Origin: Sulfurovum sp.
GTDB lineage: Bacteria; Campylobacterota; Campylobacteria; Campylobacterales; Sulfurovaceae
Length of the DNA: 64,000 nucleotides
Reading direction: 5' to 3'
NCBI GenBank assembly: GCA_027019175.1
Contig: JALUXB010000019.1
Span: 1-64,000 of the forward strand
Below are positions 18,590-27,968 of the stretch, piece after piece. Made by a program: the position numbers and the translations under genes. Every line of letters begins with the position of its first letter. Position 1 is the first letter of the stretch. Below the pieces are notes generated by a model. The model saw nothing but the letters and a program-made list of their open reading frames with translations. It ran no database searches and was not told the origin of the DNA.

Positions 18590-20563
18590 TTGTCAAACTT
18601 TATTGTAAACAGTCCTTATAATCCTTCAGGTGATCAGCCTGAAGCCATTAAAGCACTTTCGACATCCATTCTTGAAGGCAACCGCTATCAGACGCTACTG
18701 GGGGTGACGGGGTCGGGGAAGACCTATACCATGGCGAAAGTGATTGAAAAGACCAAAAAGCCCACACTCATTATGACGCACAACAAAACACTGGCGGCAC
18801 AGCTCTACAGTGAGTTCAAAGCCTTTTTCCCCAACAACCATGTCGAGTATTTTATCAGCTACTACGACTACTATCAGCCCGAAGCCTATCTGCCACGGCA
18901 GGATCTTTTTATTGAAAAGGACAGTTCCATCAACCAGGAGCTTGAACGGCTCAGGCTCAGTACCACCGCCAGCCTGCTCAGCCATGATGATGTCATCGTC
19001 ATCGCATCGGTTTCGGCAAACTACGGTTTGGGAAGTCCGGAGGACTACCGCTCCATCGTCCAGAAGCTCTCGGTAGGCGAAGAGTACAACCAAAAGGAGC
19101 TTTTACTGCGGCTTGTGGACATGGGCTACAAGCGTAACGACGAATTCTTCGATATCGGGAACTTCCGTGTCAGTGGTGAAGTCATAGACATCTATCCTGC
19201 TTACTCCGATGAGTTTGCCGTACGCATCGAATTTTTCGGTGACGAGATAGAGGACATTTACACCTTCAACTCACTGACCGGAGAGAAAGAGAAGCACATG
19301 AAGGAAATAACTATCTACGCCGCCAACCAGTTCGTGGTGGGCAAGGAGAAGCTCGCACGCGCCATTAAGAGCATTGAAGAGGAACTGGATGAACGGCTTG
19401 CCTTTTTTCAGCGTGAGGGACGCATGGTGGAGTACAACCGTCTCAAGCAGCGTACTGAGTTCGACCTTGAGATGCTCGAAGCCACCGGTATGTGCAAGGG
19501 TATTGAAAACTACTCGCGGCACCTCACAGGCAAAAAGCCCGGCGAGACCCCCTACTCGATGATGGACTACTTCGAGGTGATGCATGACGACTACCTTGTC
19601 ATTGTGGATGAGTCGCACGTTTCACTGCCGCAGTTTCGGGGAATGTACGCGGGAGACCGCAGCCGTAAAGAGGTACTGGTAGAACACGGTTTCAGACTGC
19701 CAAGTGCACTGGACAACCGCCCGCTCAAGTTTGACGAGTACATCAACAAAGCACCCCACTATCTCTTTGTCTCCGCCACCCCTGCCCAGCTTGAGCTTGA
19801 CCTCTCCGCTACTGTTGCCGAGCAGGTTGTCAGACCCACCGGGCTGCTTGACCCTGAGATCGAAGTTATCGATTCGACTTATCAGGTAGAAAATCTGCAT
19901 GACCGTATGAAACCGGTCATCGAGCGTGGAGAACGGGTGCTTGTTACCGTGTTGACAAAAAAGATGGCAGAGGAGTTGACAACCTACTACAACGACCTTG
20001 GACTCAAGTGTAAATATATGCACTCCGATCTTGACGCCATCGAGCGTAACCAGATCATCCGCTCTTTACGGCTTGGGGAGTTTGACATCTTGGTCGGGAT
20101 CAACCTGCTAAGAGAAGGGCTTGACCTGCCCGAAGTCAGCCTTGTAGCCATTTTGGATGCGGACAAAGAGGGCTTTTTGCGCTCCCAGACGGCACTCATC
20201 CAGACTGCCGGACGTGCCGCACGTAACGCCAACGGTAGAGTGCTGATGTATGCCAAAAAGATGACCGACTCGATGAAGGCTACCATCGAGATCACACAGG
20301 CAAGAAGAAAGAAGCAGATTGCCTATAACAAGGAACACGGCATCACCCCCAAAACCACCATCCGGGAGCTTGACACCAACCTCAAGGTCGAAGACGGCGG
20401 CGAACTCTACAACAAACGCTCCAAACTTGACAAAATGCCCAAAGCCGAACGTCAACAGCTTATCAAAGAGCTCAAAGCCAAGATGCTTGCAGCAGCCAAA
20501 AATCTGGAGTTTGAAGAGGCGGCAAGGCTGAGAGATGAGATAGCGAAGATTAAAAAGCTGTAG
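18590..20563 (+). CDS. uvrB: Excinuclease ABC subunit B
   Basis: [37 protein letters not shown]-terminal UVR motif [15 protein letters not shown] start. Confidence 0.97.
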   Translation: MSNFIVNSPYNPSGDQPEAIKALSTSILEGNRYQTLLGVTGSGKTYTMAKVIEKTKKPTLIMTHNKTLAAQLYSEFKAFFPNNHVEYFISYYDYYQPEAYLPRQDLFIEKDSSINQELERLRLSTTASLLSHDDVIVIASVSANYGLGSPEDYRSIVQKLSVGEEYNQKELLLRLVDMGYKRNDEFFDIGNFRVSGEVIDIYPAYSDEFAVRIEFFGDEIEDIYTFNSLTGEKEKHMKEITIYAANQFVVGKEKLARAIKSIEEELDERLAFFQREGRMVEYNRLKQRTEFDLEMLEATGMCKGIENYSRHLTGKKPGETPYSMMDYFEVMHDDYLVIVDESHVSLPQFRGMYAGDRSRKEVLVEHGFRLPSALDNRPLKFDEYINKAPHYLFVSATPAQLELDLSATVAEQVVRPTGLLDPEIEVIDSTYQVENLHDRMKPVIERGERVLVTVLTKKMAEELTTYYNDLGLKCKYMHSDLDAIERNQIIRSLRLGEFDILVGINLLREGLDLPEVSLVAILDADKEGFLRSQTALIQTAGRAARNANGRVLMYAKKMTDSMKATIEITQARRKKQIAYNKEHGITPKTTIRELDTNLKVEDGGELYNKRSKLDKMPKAERQQLIKELKAKMLAAAKNLEFEEAARLRDEIAKIKKL

Positions 20564-20652
20564 GGTGCGTAGTCACGCACCTTCAAGCCATTATGAAAAA
20601 ACAGCGTTCATTATCGGTTTACGCGTAAACGGTGCGAAATATCGCACCCTAC
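20560..20652. repeat. REP family 1 inverted pair
   Basis: GTAGGGTGCGTAGTCACGCACC (20560-20581, includes uvrB stop) and GGTGCGAAATATCGCACCCTAC (20631-20652). Confidence 0.85.
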
Positions 20653-20717
20653 AAGATATTTTGCTATAATACCTCCAAATATTATAATCACATACTGTCT
20701 AAAAAAGGATATGCAAG

Positions 20718-20798
20718 ATGCCTTCATCAATAAAGGCATTGCAAAGCAATGCAAACCGACACTATTCACCAAATCGCCCATCGGAGTCCCTCCGATGA
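20718..20798 (+). CDS. Putative ppk leader peptide MPSSIKALQSNANRHYSPNRPSESLR
   Basis: AAAGGA 8 nt upstream of ATG 20718; stop TGA overlaps ppk ATG (ATGA). Confidence 0.4.
   Translation: MPSSIKALQSNANRHYSPNRPSESLR
20736..20770 (+). repeat. Palindrome-heptamer element, copy 2 (ppk)
   Basis: GCATTGC-AAA-GCAATGC (20736-20752) then AAACCGACACTATTCACC. Confidence 0.72.
20779..20797 (+). promoter_or_regulatory. Hairpin over Shine-Dalgarno and start codon of ppk
   Basis: CATCGGAG-TCC-CTCCGATG, 8-bp perfect stem; GGAG in 5' arm, ATG 20795 in 3' arm. Confidence 0.6.
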
Positions 20799-22879
20799 TC
20801 GATTTGAACGACCCCCAGCTCTACTTCAACCGTGAACTCAGCTGGCTGCAGTTCAACTCCCGTGTACTGGCACAGGCACTCGATGAAACTCTGCCGCCGC
20901 TGGAGCGTTTGAAATTTCTTGCCATTTACGGTACGAACCTCGATGAATTTTACATGATCCGTGTTGCAGGGCTCAAAGCACTCTTCAAAGCACGTGTTCA
21001 GGAGACCGGACCAGACCGTCTTACGCCTGCCGAACAGTTGGCACAGATCCGTGCCTATCTGCATAAGGAGCATGACATACTCGAATCATGCTACACCTCC
21101 ATTATCTCAGAACTTCATAGCCATGGTGTACATATTAAAAATTTCGAAGCACTCTCGGCAGCACAGCAGGAAGAGGTAAAAGAGATCTTCTTTGAAGAGA
21201 TTTATCCGGTTATCATTCCCATCGCCATCGATGCCACTCACCCCTTCCCTCACCTGAACAACCTCAGTTTTGCGCTGGCCATTACACTGGAGGACGAGTC
21301 GGGGCATATCAAACACGGGCTTATCCGTATTCCGCGTATTCTTCCACGTTTTATTCAGGTCGATCATACGTTTATTCCCATTGAGAGTGTCGTTGAGCAC
21401 TTTACAACCGAACTTTTCCCCGGATTCACTCCGCTGGCATCCACCCCGTTTCGTGTTACACGAAATGCCGATATTGAAATAGAAGAAGAGGAAGCTGATG
21501 ACTTTCTGGAAATTTTGCAGGAGGGACTGCGCTCTCGGAACAAGGGTTCACTCATCCGCCTTGAACTGCTCGAAGGGGTTGATGATGACCTGCTTCAGTT
21601 CCTGCTGACACACCTCAACCTTAACGAACACGATATTTACCCATACAAAAGCCTGCCGCTTAACCTCGGCGCGCTTTGGCAGATTGTCGGAGACAAACAG
21701 CTTTCACACCTTGTACTGCCTACTTTTACGCCAAAAATTCTGCCGCCTTTTGATACCGAAAATGTTTTTGAAGCCATTGAAAAACAGGATGTCGTGCTCT
21801 ACCATCCCTTCGACAGTTTTGAACCGGTCGTACAATTCATTAAACAGGCTGCTGCAGACAAAGATACCATTGCCATTCGCATGACACTCTACCGCGCCGG
21901 ACAGAAATCGCCTATTGTCAAAGCGCTCATCGATGCCGCACGTGACGGCAAGCAGGTTACTGTACTTGTTGAACTCAAAGCGCGTTTTGACGAAGAGAAC
22001 AACCTTCGCTGGGCAAAGGCACTCGAAGATGCCGGAGCACATGTAGTTTACGGCATCCCGGGACTCAAGGTACATGCCAAAATTGCACAGGTCATCAAAC
22101 GCCGGGGCCGCAAGCTGCAAAGCTATGTACACCTCGCAACAGGAAACTACAATCCAAGCACTGCTAAAATCTATACCGATATATCCTACTTTACAGCCAA
22201 AGAGGCATTTTCTACCGACGCAACTCATTTCTTCCACTTTCTGACAGGGTTTTCAACCTACACCAAACTTGGCACGCTGTTCATGTCGCCGGTACAGATC
22301 AAGCCCAAACTCATCAAACTGATTGAAAAAGAGAGCCAATTGGGAAAAAAGGGGCATATTATTCTCAAGGCCAACTCGCTGGTAGACCAGGATATTATTA
22401 AAACCCTCTACAAGGCTTCTCAAAAAGGATGCCGAATCGATCTTATCATCCGTGGTATCTGCTGTCTTAAACCGGGAGTGAAGGGTGTTAGTGAAAACAT
22501 TAAAGTCTCTTCTATCATCGGGAAGTACCTCGAACACCCGCGTATCTACTGGTTTAAGCACCAAAAGGTCAAAACCTACATTTCCAGTGCCGACCTGATG
22601 CCGCGTAACCTCGTACGCCGTGTCGAGCTGATGACACCTATCATAGAACCCAATCTCTCACAGAAGATTGAACAGATACTCATGTTGCAGCTTGCAGACA
22701 ATCAGTTACGCTGGGAACTACAAAAGAGCGGTGAATATGTGAAGGTTCCTGCGCTTGGCAAAAAAATCAACAACCACAAAATTCTTGAGCAGTATGTCAA
22801 CCGTATCCATGACAAAACCAAAAAAGAGACACCCAATTATGTCAGCCGCTTGGCAAACCGTATTTTAAAAGAAGGATAA
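20795..22879 (+). CDS. ppk: Polyphosphate kinase 1
   Basis: LYFNRELSWLQFNSRVL, YHPFDSFEPVV, KLIIRGICCLKPGV-like motif; ATG 20795 preferred over 20711. Confidence 0.95.
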   Translation: MIDLNDPQLYFNRELSWLQFNSRVLAQALDETLPPLERLKFLAIYGTNLDEFYMIRVAGLKALFKARVQETGPDRLTPAEQLAQIRAYLHKEHDILESCYTSIISELHSHGVHIKNFEALSAAQQEEVKEIFFEEIYPVIIPIAIDATHPFPHLNNLSFALAITLEDESGHIKHGLIRIPRILPRFIQVDHTFIPIESVVEHFTTELFPGFTPLASTPFRVTRNADIEIEEEEADDFLEILQEGLRSRNKGSLIRLELLEGVDDDLLQFLLTHLNLNEHDIYPYKSLPLNLGALWQIVGDKQLSHLVLPTFTPKILPPFDTENVFEAIEKQDVVLYHPFDSFEPVVQFIKQAAADKDTIAIRMTLYRAGQKSPIVKALIDAARDGKQVTVLVELKARFDEENNLRWAKALEDAGAHVVYGIPGLKVHAKIAQVIKRRGRKLQSYVHLATGNYNPSTAKIYTDISYFTAKEAFSTDATHFFHFLTGFSTYTKLGTLFMSPVQIKPKLIKLIEKESQLGKKGHIILKANSLVDQDIIKTLYKASQKGCRIDLIIRGICCLKPGVKGVSENIKVSSIIGKYLEHPRIYWFKHQKVKTYISSADLMPRNLVRRVELMTPIIEPNLSQKIEQILMLQLADNQLRWELQKSGEYVKVPALGKKINNHKILEQYVNRIHDKTKKETPNYVSRLANRILKEG

Positions 22880-22881
22880 CT

Positions 22882-23406
22882 ATGCTGTTGAAATTCAAAG
22901 AGTGGACACCCAAACTGGGGAAGAATGCCTGGGTCGCACCCGGAGCTTCAGTCATCGGACGAACTACCATGGGAGAAGACTCCGCCGTATGGTTTGGCTG
23001 CGTGGTACGCGGCGATGTACACTTCATTACAATCGGTGACCGTACCAACATTCAGGATCTGAGTATGATCCATGTCACCCATCACAAACGTGACGATATG
23101 ACAGATGGGCATCCCACGGTCATTGGTAACGATGTCACTGTCGGACACCGGGTTATGCTGCACGGCTGTACCATCGAAGATGCCTGCCTCATTGGGATGA
23201 GCGCAACCATCCTTGACGGTGCTGTCATCGGCAAAGAATCCATTGTAGGGGCGGGAAGTCTGGTAACGAAGAACAAAAAATTCCCGCCGCGCAGCCTCAT
23301 TATGGGAAGTCCCGCAAAAGTGGTACGGGAGCTGACCGATGAAGAGGTAGCGGAACTGTATGCTTCGGCACAGCGGTATGTGGCGTTTAAGGATGAATAT
23401 CAATGA
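22882..23406 (+). CDS. Gamma-carbonic-anhydrase-like hexapeptide-repeat protein
   Basis: WVAPGASVIGRTTMGEDSAVWFGCVVRGDV, HVTHHK, left-handed beta-helix repeats. Confidence 0.9.
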   Translation: MLLKFKEWTPKLGKNAWVAPGASVIGRTTMGEDSAVWFGCVVRGDVHFITIGDRTNIQDLSMIHVTHHKRDDMTDGHPTVIGNDVTVGHRVMLHGCTIEDACLIGMSATILDGAVIGKESIVGAGSLVTKNKKFPPRSLIMGSPAKVVRELTDEEVAELYASAQRYVAFKDEYQ

Positions 23407-24071
23407 CCCAAATCATCACCAAAAGCTTCAAGGACATTTTCTCCAAAACCGTCCTTCTTTTTACACTGAAGGTTACTCTGATCTCTGCAGTTGTTACGGC
23501 AATCATTGCCTGGCTCTTTGGAAGTATGCTGACAGGTTTTGTCAAAAGTTACCTCAGCTGGATCCCCTGGGAGTGGCTACAAACCACAGGAGCATCCGTT
23601 GCAACTGTTGCCATTGCCTATATGCTCTTCATCATTACCATTTCCATCGTCACCTCTTTGATGGTTGAACCGTTGCTCATTAAACTGACAGCCAAACACT
23701 ACCCGGACAAACCTGTTACAGGTTCACCCAATATTGTAAAGTCACTGATGCTGAGTCTTAAAGCCGGTCTTATCTTCCTTGTGATATTTCTTTTCACCTT
23801 CCCTGTGATGTTCATCCCCCTTGTCGGTGCTGTATGGATGCTCTGGCTATGGTCACTGCTGATCAAAGAGCCTACACTTTACGATGTCGGTTCCCTCTTC
23901 GTTAGCGATCCGTCGGAGCTTAAAGCAAAAAAGAAAGGGACGACCATACTTGCCATGATCGCCGCAGCATTCAACTATATTCCCATTGTCAATATTTTTG
24001 CAGCTGTCTTTGCACAGATACTCTTTTTACACCATGTATTGGGGAGTGAGGAAGTAGGAAGTAGGAAGTAG
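23403..24071 (+). CDS. EI24/CysZ-like membrane protein
   Basis: Multi-TM; MVEPLLIKLTAKHYPD..G; stop codon inside heptamer repeat. Confidence 0.75.
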   Translation: MTQIITKSFKDIFSKTVLLFTLKVTLISAVVTAIIAWLFGSMLTGFVKSYLSWIPWEWLQTTGASVATVAIAYMLFIITISIVTSLMVEPLLIKLTAKHYPDKPVTGSPNIVKSLMLSLKAGLIFLVIFLFTFPVMFIPLVGAVWMLWLWSLLIKEPTLYDVGSLFVSDPSELKAKKKGTTILAMIAAAFNYIPIVNIFAAVFAQILFLHHVLGSEEVGSRK

Positions 24072-24077
24072 GAAGTA
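24050..24077. repeat. Heptanucleotide tandem repeat (GGAAGTA)x4
   Basis: GGAAGTA four times. Confidence 0.85.
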
Positions 24078-24137
24078 GGAATGATAATACGCTGTAAACT
24101 TTGGTCAATGGAAATATTGCACTGTTATCGCTTTCGC

Positions 24138-24229
24138 GTAGGGTGCGTAATCACGCACCATTGAGATACATGACAACCAAACATGCTTATTTTACAAACG
24201 GTTTGAAGGTGCGTGGCTACGCACCCTAC
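24138..24229. repeat. REP family 1 inverted pair
   Basis: GTAGGGTGCGTAATCACGCACC (24138-24159) and GGTGCGTGGCTACGCACCCTAC (24208-24229). Confidence 0.87.
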
Positions 24230-24251
24230 GCGTTCTCTCTTGTCAATCAAA

Positions 24252-24304
24252 GCATTGCAAAGTAATGCATACCGAAACTATTCACTCTTCACTCTTCTCT
24301 CTTC
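24252..24304 (+). repeat. Palindrome-heptamer element, copy 3 (3' side of dnaQ-like gene)
   Basis: GCATTGC-AAA-GTAATGC (24252-24268), ATACCGAA, then ACTATTC ACTCTTC ACTCTTC TCTCTTC. Confidence 0.75.
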
Positions 24305-25081
24305 ACTTTTTATTCTCCTGCTCTTCTTACTCGATGTCGAAAACTGCAACAAATCATCGGTCGTTTTAACATACTCCGGCAGGGTTTCAAAGCTCTTTAG
24401 CATCACTTTGGAGGCGCAAAGTGCGTCAGAGTAGGCACGGTGGTGGTTGGTCTCTTCCATACCGAGTGCCTCGATGAGATAGGCAAGCCCGTAACGTTCG
24501 CTTTCGAAGGTGCGTCTGGCAAGGTCGATCGTGCAGAGTTTGGGGTTACCGATACCGCCAAGACCAAAACGCTCAAAAGAGGCATCAAGGAATGTGTAAT
24601 CAAAATTGGCATTGTGTGCAACAAAAACCGCATCACCCATGAAGTGCCGAAGCCCTACAAGTGCTTCCCTTCGGGTCGGCGCACCGATGAGATCTTCAGG
24701 TTCTATGCCGGTGATTTTTGTAATATACTCAGGCAAAAAAGCACACTCTACAAACGTTTCGTACCGGTCAATCACCTCTCCTTTTTCAACCATCACCGCA
24801 CCGATCTCAATGACTTGCGAAGTACCCGGCTTACTGCCGTTTGTTTCAATGTCTATGACACAGTAGCGCTGCATCTGATAGGGAGTAAAATATGTTTTCA
24901 GTCGGTAGACATCTTCCTCTTGTTCAATGGGGTACCCTGACGCCTGCAGGAGCAGAAAGATCGTATCGCTCTCTTCAAGCAGTGTCGTATGCTTTTTGAC
25001 AATACTGCTGTACTGCGTTGCGTTTAATATGCCTCCGTGCTTGCGAAAGGCCTGTGTCAGTTCGTTAAATACTTTTCGCAT
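24278..25081 (-). CDS. DnaQ-like DEDDh 3'-5' exonuclease
   Basis: CVIDIETNGSKPGTSQVIEIGAV, VAHNANFDYTFL, HHRAYSDA; C-terminus runs into heptamer repeat. Confidence 0.9.
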   Translation of the reverse strand: MRKVFNELTQAFRKHGGILNATQYSSIVKKHTTLLEESDTIFLLLQASGYPIEQEEDVYRLKTYFTPYQMQRYCVIDIETNGSKPGTSQVIEIGAVMVEKGEVIDRYETFVECAFLPEYITKITGIEPEDLIGAPTRREALVGLRHFMGDAVFVAHNANFDYTFLDASFERFGLGGIGNPKLCTIDLARRTFESERYGLAYLIEALGMEETNHHRAYSDALCASKVMLKSFETLPEYVKTTDDLLQFSTSSKKSRRIKSEERRVKSE

Positions 25082-25658
25082 TAAGAATGAAGCGCTCCAC
25101 TTTTTCAGGGTCTTTTTGCCCCTTGAACGGCGACTCTACGCCCGAACTGACATCAACACCGTAAAAACCAAAAGGCTTGACCTCTTCCACATTTTCCGGT
25201 GTCAAACCTCCTGCAAGAATGATTTTAGAGCAGTCTATCCCTTCAAACCACTCCAAGTTCAAACGCTTTCCGCTGCCTCCGTAAGCTTCACAGTAGGCAT
25301 CGACAAGCCTGTAACGGTCCGCAAAGCGATGCACATCTTCAGGTGATTTTGCACGCACCACGGGAAGGGTCTTTGTTTCGATGATATCCAGCGACTCCTC
25401 GTCCACATCGAAATGAATCTGCGCCAGGGAGATACCCGTATAGCGGCAGACCGTGTCGATGGTCTCAACACCCTCATTGACAAAGAGCCCCACCCGCTCA
25501 ACAAAAGGCGGCAGCTGATCGATGATATGCTTCGCATTCTTGGGCGTAATATAGCGTGGTGACTTGTTGTAAAAGACAAATCCGAGCGCATCCGCTCCAC
25601 ACGCTACCGCATGCAGCGCGTCACGAAGGTTTGTGATACCGCAGATTTTTACGCGCAC
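25065..25658 (-). CDS. trpF: Phosphoribosylanthranilate isomerase
   Basis: VKICGITNLRDALHAVACGADALGFVFY, ILAGGLTPENV, GVDVSSGVE; GTG 25658 start preferred. Confidence 0.94.
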   Translation of the reverse strand: MRVKICGITNLRDALHAVACGADALGFVFYNKSPRYITPKNAKHIIDQLPPFVERVGLFVNEGVETIDTVCRYTGISLAQIHFDVDEESLDIIETKTLPVVRAKSPEDVHRFADRYRLVDAYCEAYGGSGKRLNLEWFEGIDCSKIILAGGLTPENVEEVKPFGFYGVDVSSGVESPFKGQKDPEKVERFILNAKSI

Positions 25659-25670
25659 AGTTTCAACCTT

Positions 25671-25759
25671 GTAGGGTGCGTAATCACGCACCGTTTATTT
25701 ATTTCAATATATAGCCTTGCGGCAATCTCTTTTAAGTGGTGCGTGACTACGCACCCTAC
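25671..25759. repeat. REP family 1 inverted pair
   Basis: GTAGGGTGCGTAATCACGCACC (25671-25692) and GGTGCGTGACTACGCACCCTAC (25738-25759). Confidence 0.87.
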
Positions 25760-25771
25760 ATTATTTCCTTA

Positions 25772-26413
25772 TTACTTCAATGAAGCAATCGCCTCTTTGA
25801 CCCCTTTGGGGTGCCTGTAGACATACGACCCTGCTACCACGACATCCACGCCGGCCTCGGCAAGCTGCTTGACATTGACATCATTGACACCGCCGTCCAC
25901 TTCAATAAGACAGTCGGGATTGCGTTTTTCGATGAGTGCCTTTAAGCGCTGCGCTTTTTCGATAACAGAAGGGATGAATTTCTGTCCGCCAAAACCCGGG
26001 TTGACACTCATCAACAGCACCATATCGAGATCTTCAAGCAAAAACTCTACCGCTTCGGGCAAGGTATGGGGGTTGAGTACAATAGAAGGGCGGATACCCA
26101 GAGAGCGGATCTTCTGAATGAGGCGATGCGGATGCTTCTCTTCTTCAATATGAAACGAAATAAACTCCGGTTTCAGCGGGGCAAACAGATCGACAAAAAA
26201 GCTGTTGTTCTCCACCATAAGGTGGATGTCAAGCGGTTTTGTCGCCGCTTTGGCAACCGCATCGACCACAACGGGTCCAATGGTCAGATTGGGGACGAAG
26301 TGTCCATCCATCACATCGACATGGACAAGGTCACATCCGCCGTTACAGACAGCCCTGACATCTTCGGCAAGCTTGCCAAAATCTGCCGATAAAATACTTG
26401 GCGCTACTAACAT
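25772..26413 (-). CDS. rpe: Ribulose-phosphate 3-epimerase
   Basis: MLVAPSILSADFGKL, DVMDGHFVPNLTIGP, LMSVNPGFGGQ, EVDGGVN. Confidence 0.96.
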   Translation of the reverse strand: MLVAPSILSADFGKLAEDVRAVCNGGCDLVHVDVMDGHFVPNLTIGPVVVDAVAKAATKPLDIHLMVENNSFFVDLFAPLKPEFISFHIEEEKHPHRLIQKIRSLGIRPSIVLNPHTLPEAVEFLLEDLDMVLLMSVNPGFGGQKFIPSVIEKAQRLKALIEKRNPDCLIEVDGGVNDVNVKQLAEAGVDVVVAGSYVYRHPKGVKEAIASLK

Positions 26414-26578
26414 ATCATGATCCTTCAAATGACTTTCGTGATTATAGCAAAAGCCGGCTTTGGATGCTTTACGTACAGCACTTAAGCGTAATTTATGGAT
26501 TGCTTGTATATAATTCGCCACAAAATATTCGGGGCTGCATAGCATCTATGCCGTCTACATTACACACAAGGTATCACC

Positions 26579-26788
26579 ATGGCAAGAAAATGTTCAGTAA
26601 GTGGCAAAGGTCCACTGGTAGGAAACAACGTTTCACACGCGCACAACAAAACAAAAAGAAGACAGCTCCCAAACCTGAGATCTGTCAAGGTCACACTTGA
26701 AGACGGTACAACAAAACGTATCAAAGTTGCAGCTTCAACACTCAGAACAATGAAGAAAAAAGCAGCTCAGGCAGCTGTTGCTAACTAA
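26579..26788 (+). CDS. rpmB: 50S ribosomal protein L28
   Basis: [33 protein letters not shown]. Confidence 0.97.
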   Translation: MARKCSVSGKGPLVGNNVSHAHNKTKRRQLPNLRSVKVTLEDGTTKRIKVAASTLRTMKKKAAQAAVAN

Positions 26789-26821
26789 TTTCTCAGATAG
26801 GAGAGGGTATACTCTCTTATC

Positions 26822-27952
26822 ATGACCTCACTGGAAAAATTCAAAAAGTTTCTCGGCTGGAGAAGCGCACCCAAACCGCATATTACACTGAATGACGAGT
26901 ATTACGGTCATTTAGCCCCCTTTAGACTTCCGCTTATACTTACCGTATTGATGATGCTGATCGGCACGATCGGTTATATGGTCATTGATCATTTCACTTT
27001 GATGAACGCCATTTACCAGACGGGGATCACCTTTACCACCGTCGGCTACGGAGAGATACAGCCCATTTCCGATTTGGGACGTATTTTTACCATTACCCTG
27101 ATCATCTTCGGTTTTGTCGTCTTTTCCATCGCAGTAGGAATTATTGCTGAAGTTGTCAAAAAGGGAGAGTTTCAAAAAACCGCCAAGGAGCGAAAAATGC
27201 TTTACGAGATTGCCAGACTCAAGCATCACTTTGTTGTCTGCTACCACAACGAATTTACCATACAGGTTACCAAGCAGCTGAGAGCCAACCACATTCCCTT
27301 TGTTGTCGTCGACCCCCGCGAAGACCTTGAAGAGATCGCCAAAAAGCATAAATACCCCTATTATGTTTCGGCAGAACCGCATACCGAAGTGGGTATTTTA
27401 AAATCCCATCTCTCTTCGGCAAAAGGAATGATTACCCTTGCGGACAATGTTGCAGACAACATTGCCACAATTGCTTCTGCACGCCTCTATGAACGTGAGA
27501 TCGGCCGCATGAGGAAGTATCTCATTATTGCCAATGCAAAAAGTTACGAAGATGAACAAAAACTGCAGAAACTTGGAGCGGACAAGGTCGTTACCGCTAC
27601 CAAACTGATGGCACAGCGTATCAATGCCATGGCGGCACGTCCTGATATGGAAAACCTGCTGCAGGAGTTCCTTTACAAAAAAGATACACCGCTTGACATG
27701 GAAGAGGCAAAAGTTTCCAAAACATCCTGGTTAACCCTCAAAAAGATCAAAGCCGCACGTTTCAGGGATATTGCCAATGTTACCATTATCGGCATCCGCC
27801 AAAAGGACGGCAGATTCATTCCTATGCCCAAGGGAGACACTATTATAATGCCTGAATCCAAACTATTGCTCATTGGTACCGGTGACGGTATACGCAAAGC
27901 CAAAAAAATCATTCGGAAAAAAGCCAAACCCGAAGAGCTGAAATATATCTAA
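26822..27952 (+). CDS. Potassium channel family protein with TrkA-N/RCK domain
   Basis: Selectivity filter TTVGYGE, two TMs, RCK domain. Confidence 0.9.
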   Translation: MTSLEKFKKFLGWRSAPKPHITLNDEYYGHLAPFRLPLILTVLMMLIGTIGYMVIDHFTLMNAIYQTGITFTTVGYGEIQPISDLGRIFTITLIIFGFVVFSIAVGIIAEVVKKGEFQKTAKERKMLYEIARLKHHFVVCYHNEFTIQVTKQLRANHIPFVVVDPREDLEEIAKKHKYPYYVSAEPHTEVGILKSHLSSAKGMITLADNVADNIATIASARLYEREIGRMRKYLIIANAKSYEDEQKLQKLGADKVVTATKLMAQRINAMAARPDMENLLQEFLYKKDTPLDMEEAKVSKTSWLTLKKIKAARFRDIANVTIIGIRQKDGRFIPMPKGDTIIMPESKLLLIGTGDGIRKAKKIIRKKAKPEELKYI

Positions 27953-27968
27953 TTCAAAAGGTACTTTT

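Noticed and set aside
24213-24434. 73-aa + strand ORF (MATHPTRSLLSIKALQSNAYRNYS...)
   Set aside because: Starts in a REP, runs through repeat copy 3 and then antisense to the dnaQ-like gene; retained as repeat evidence, not as a gene.
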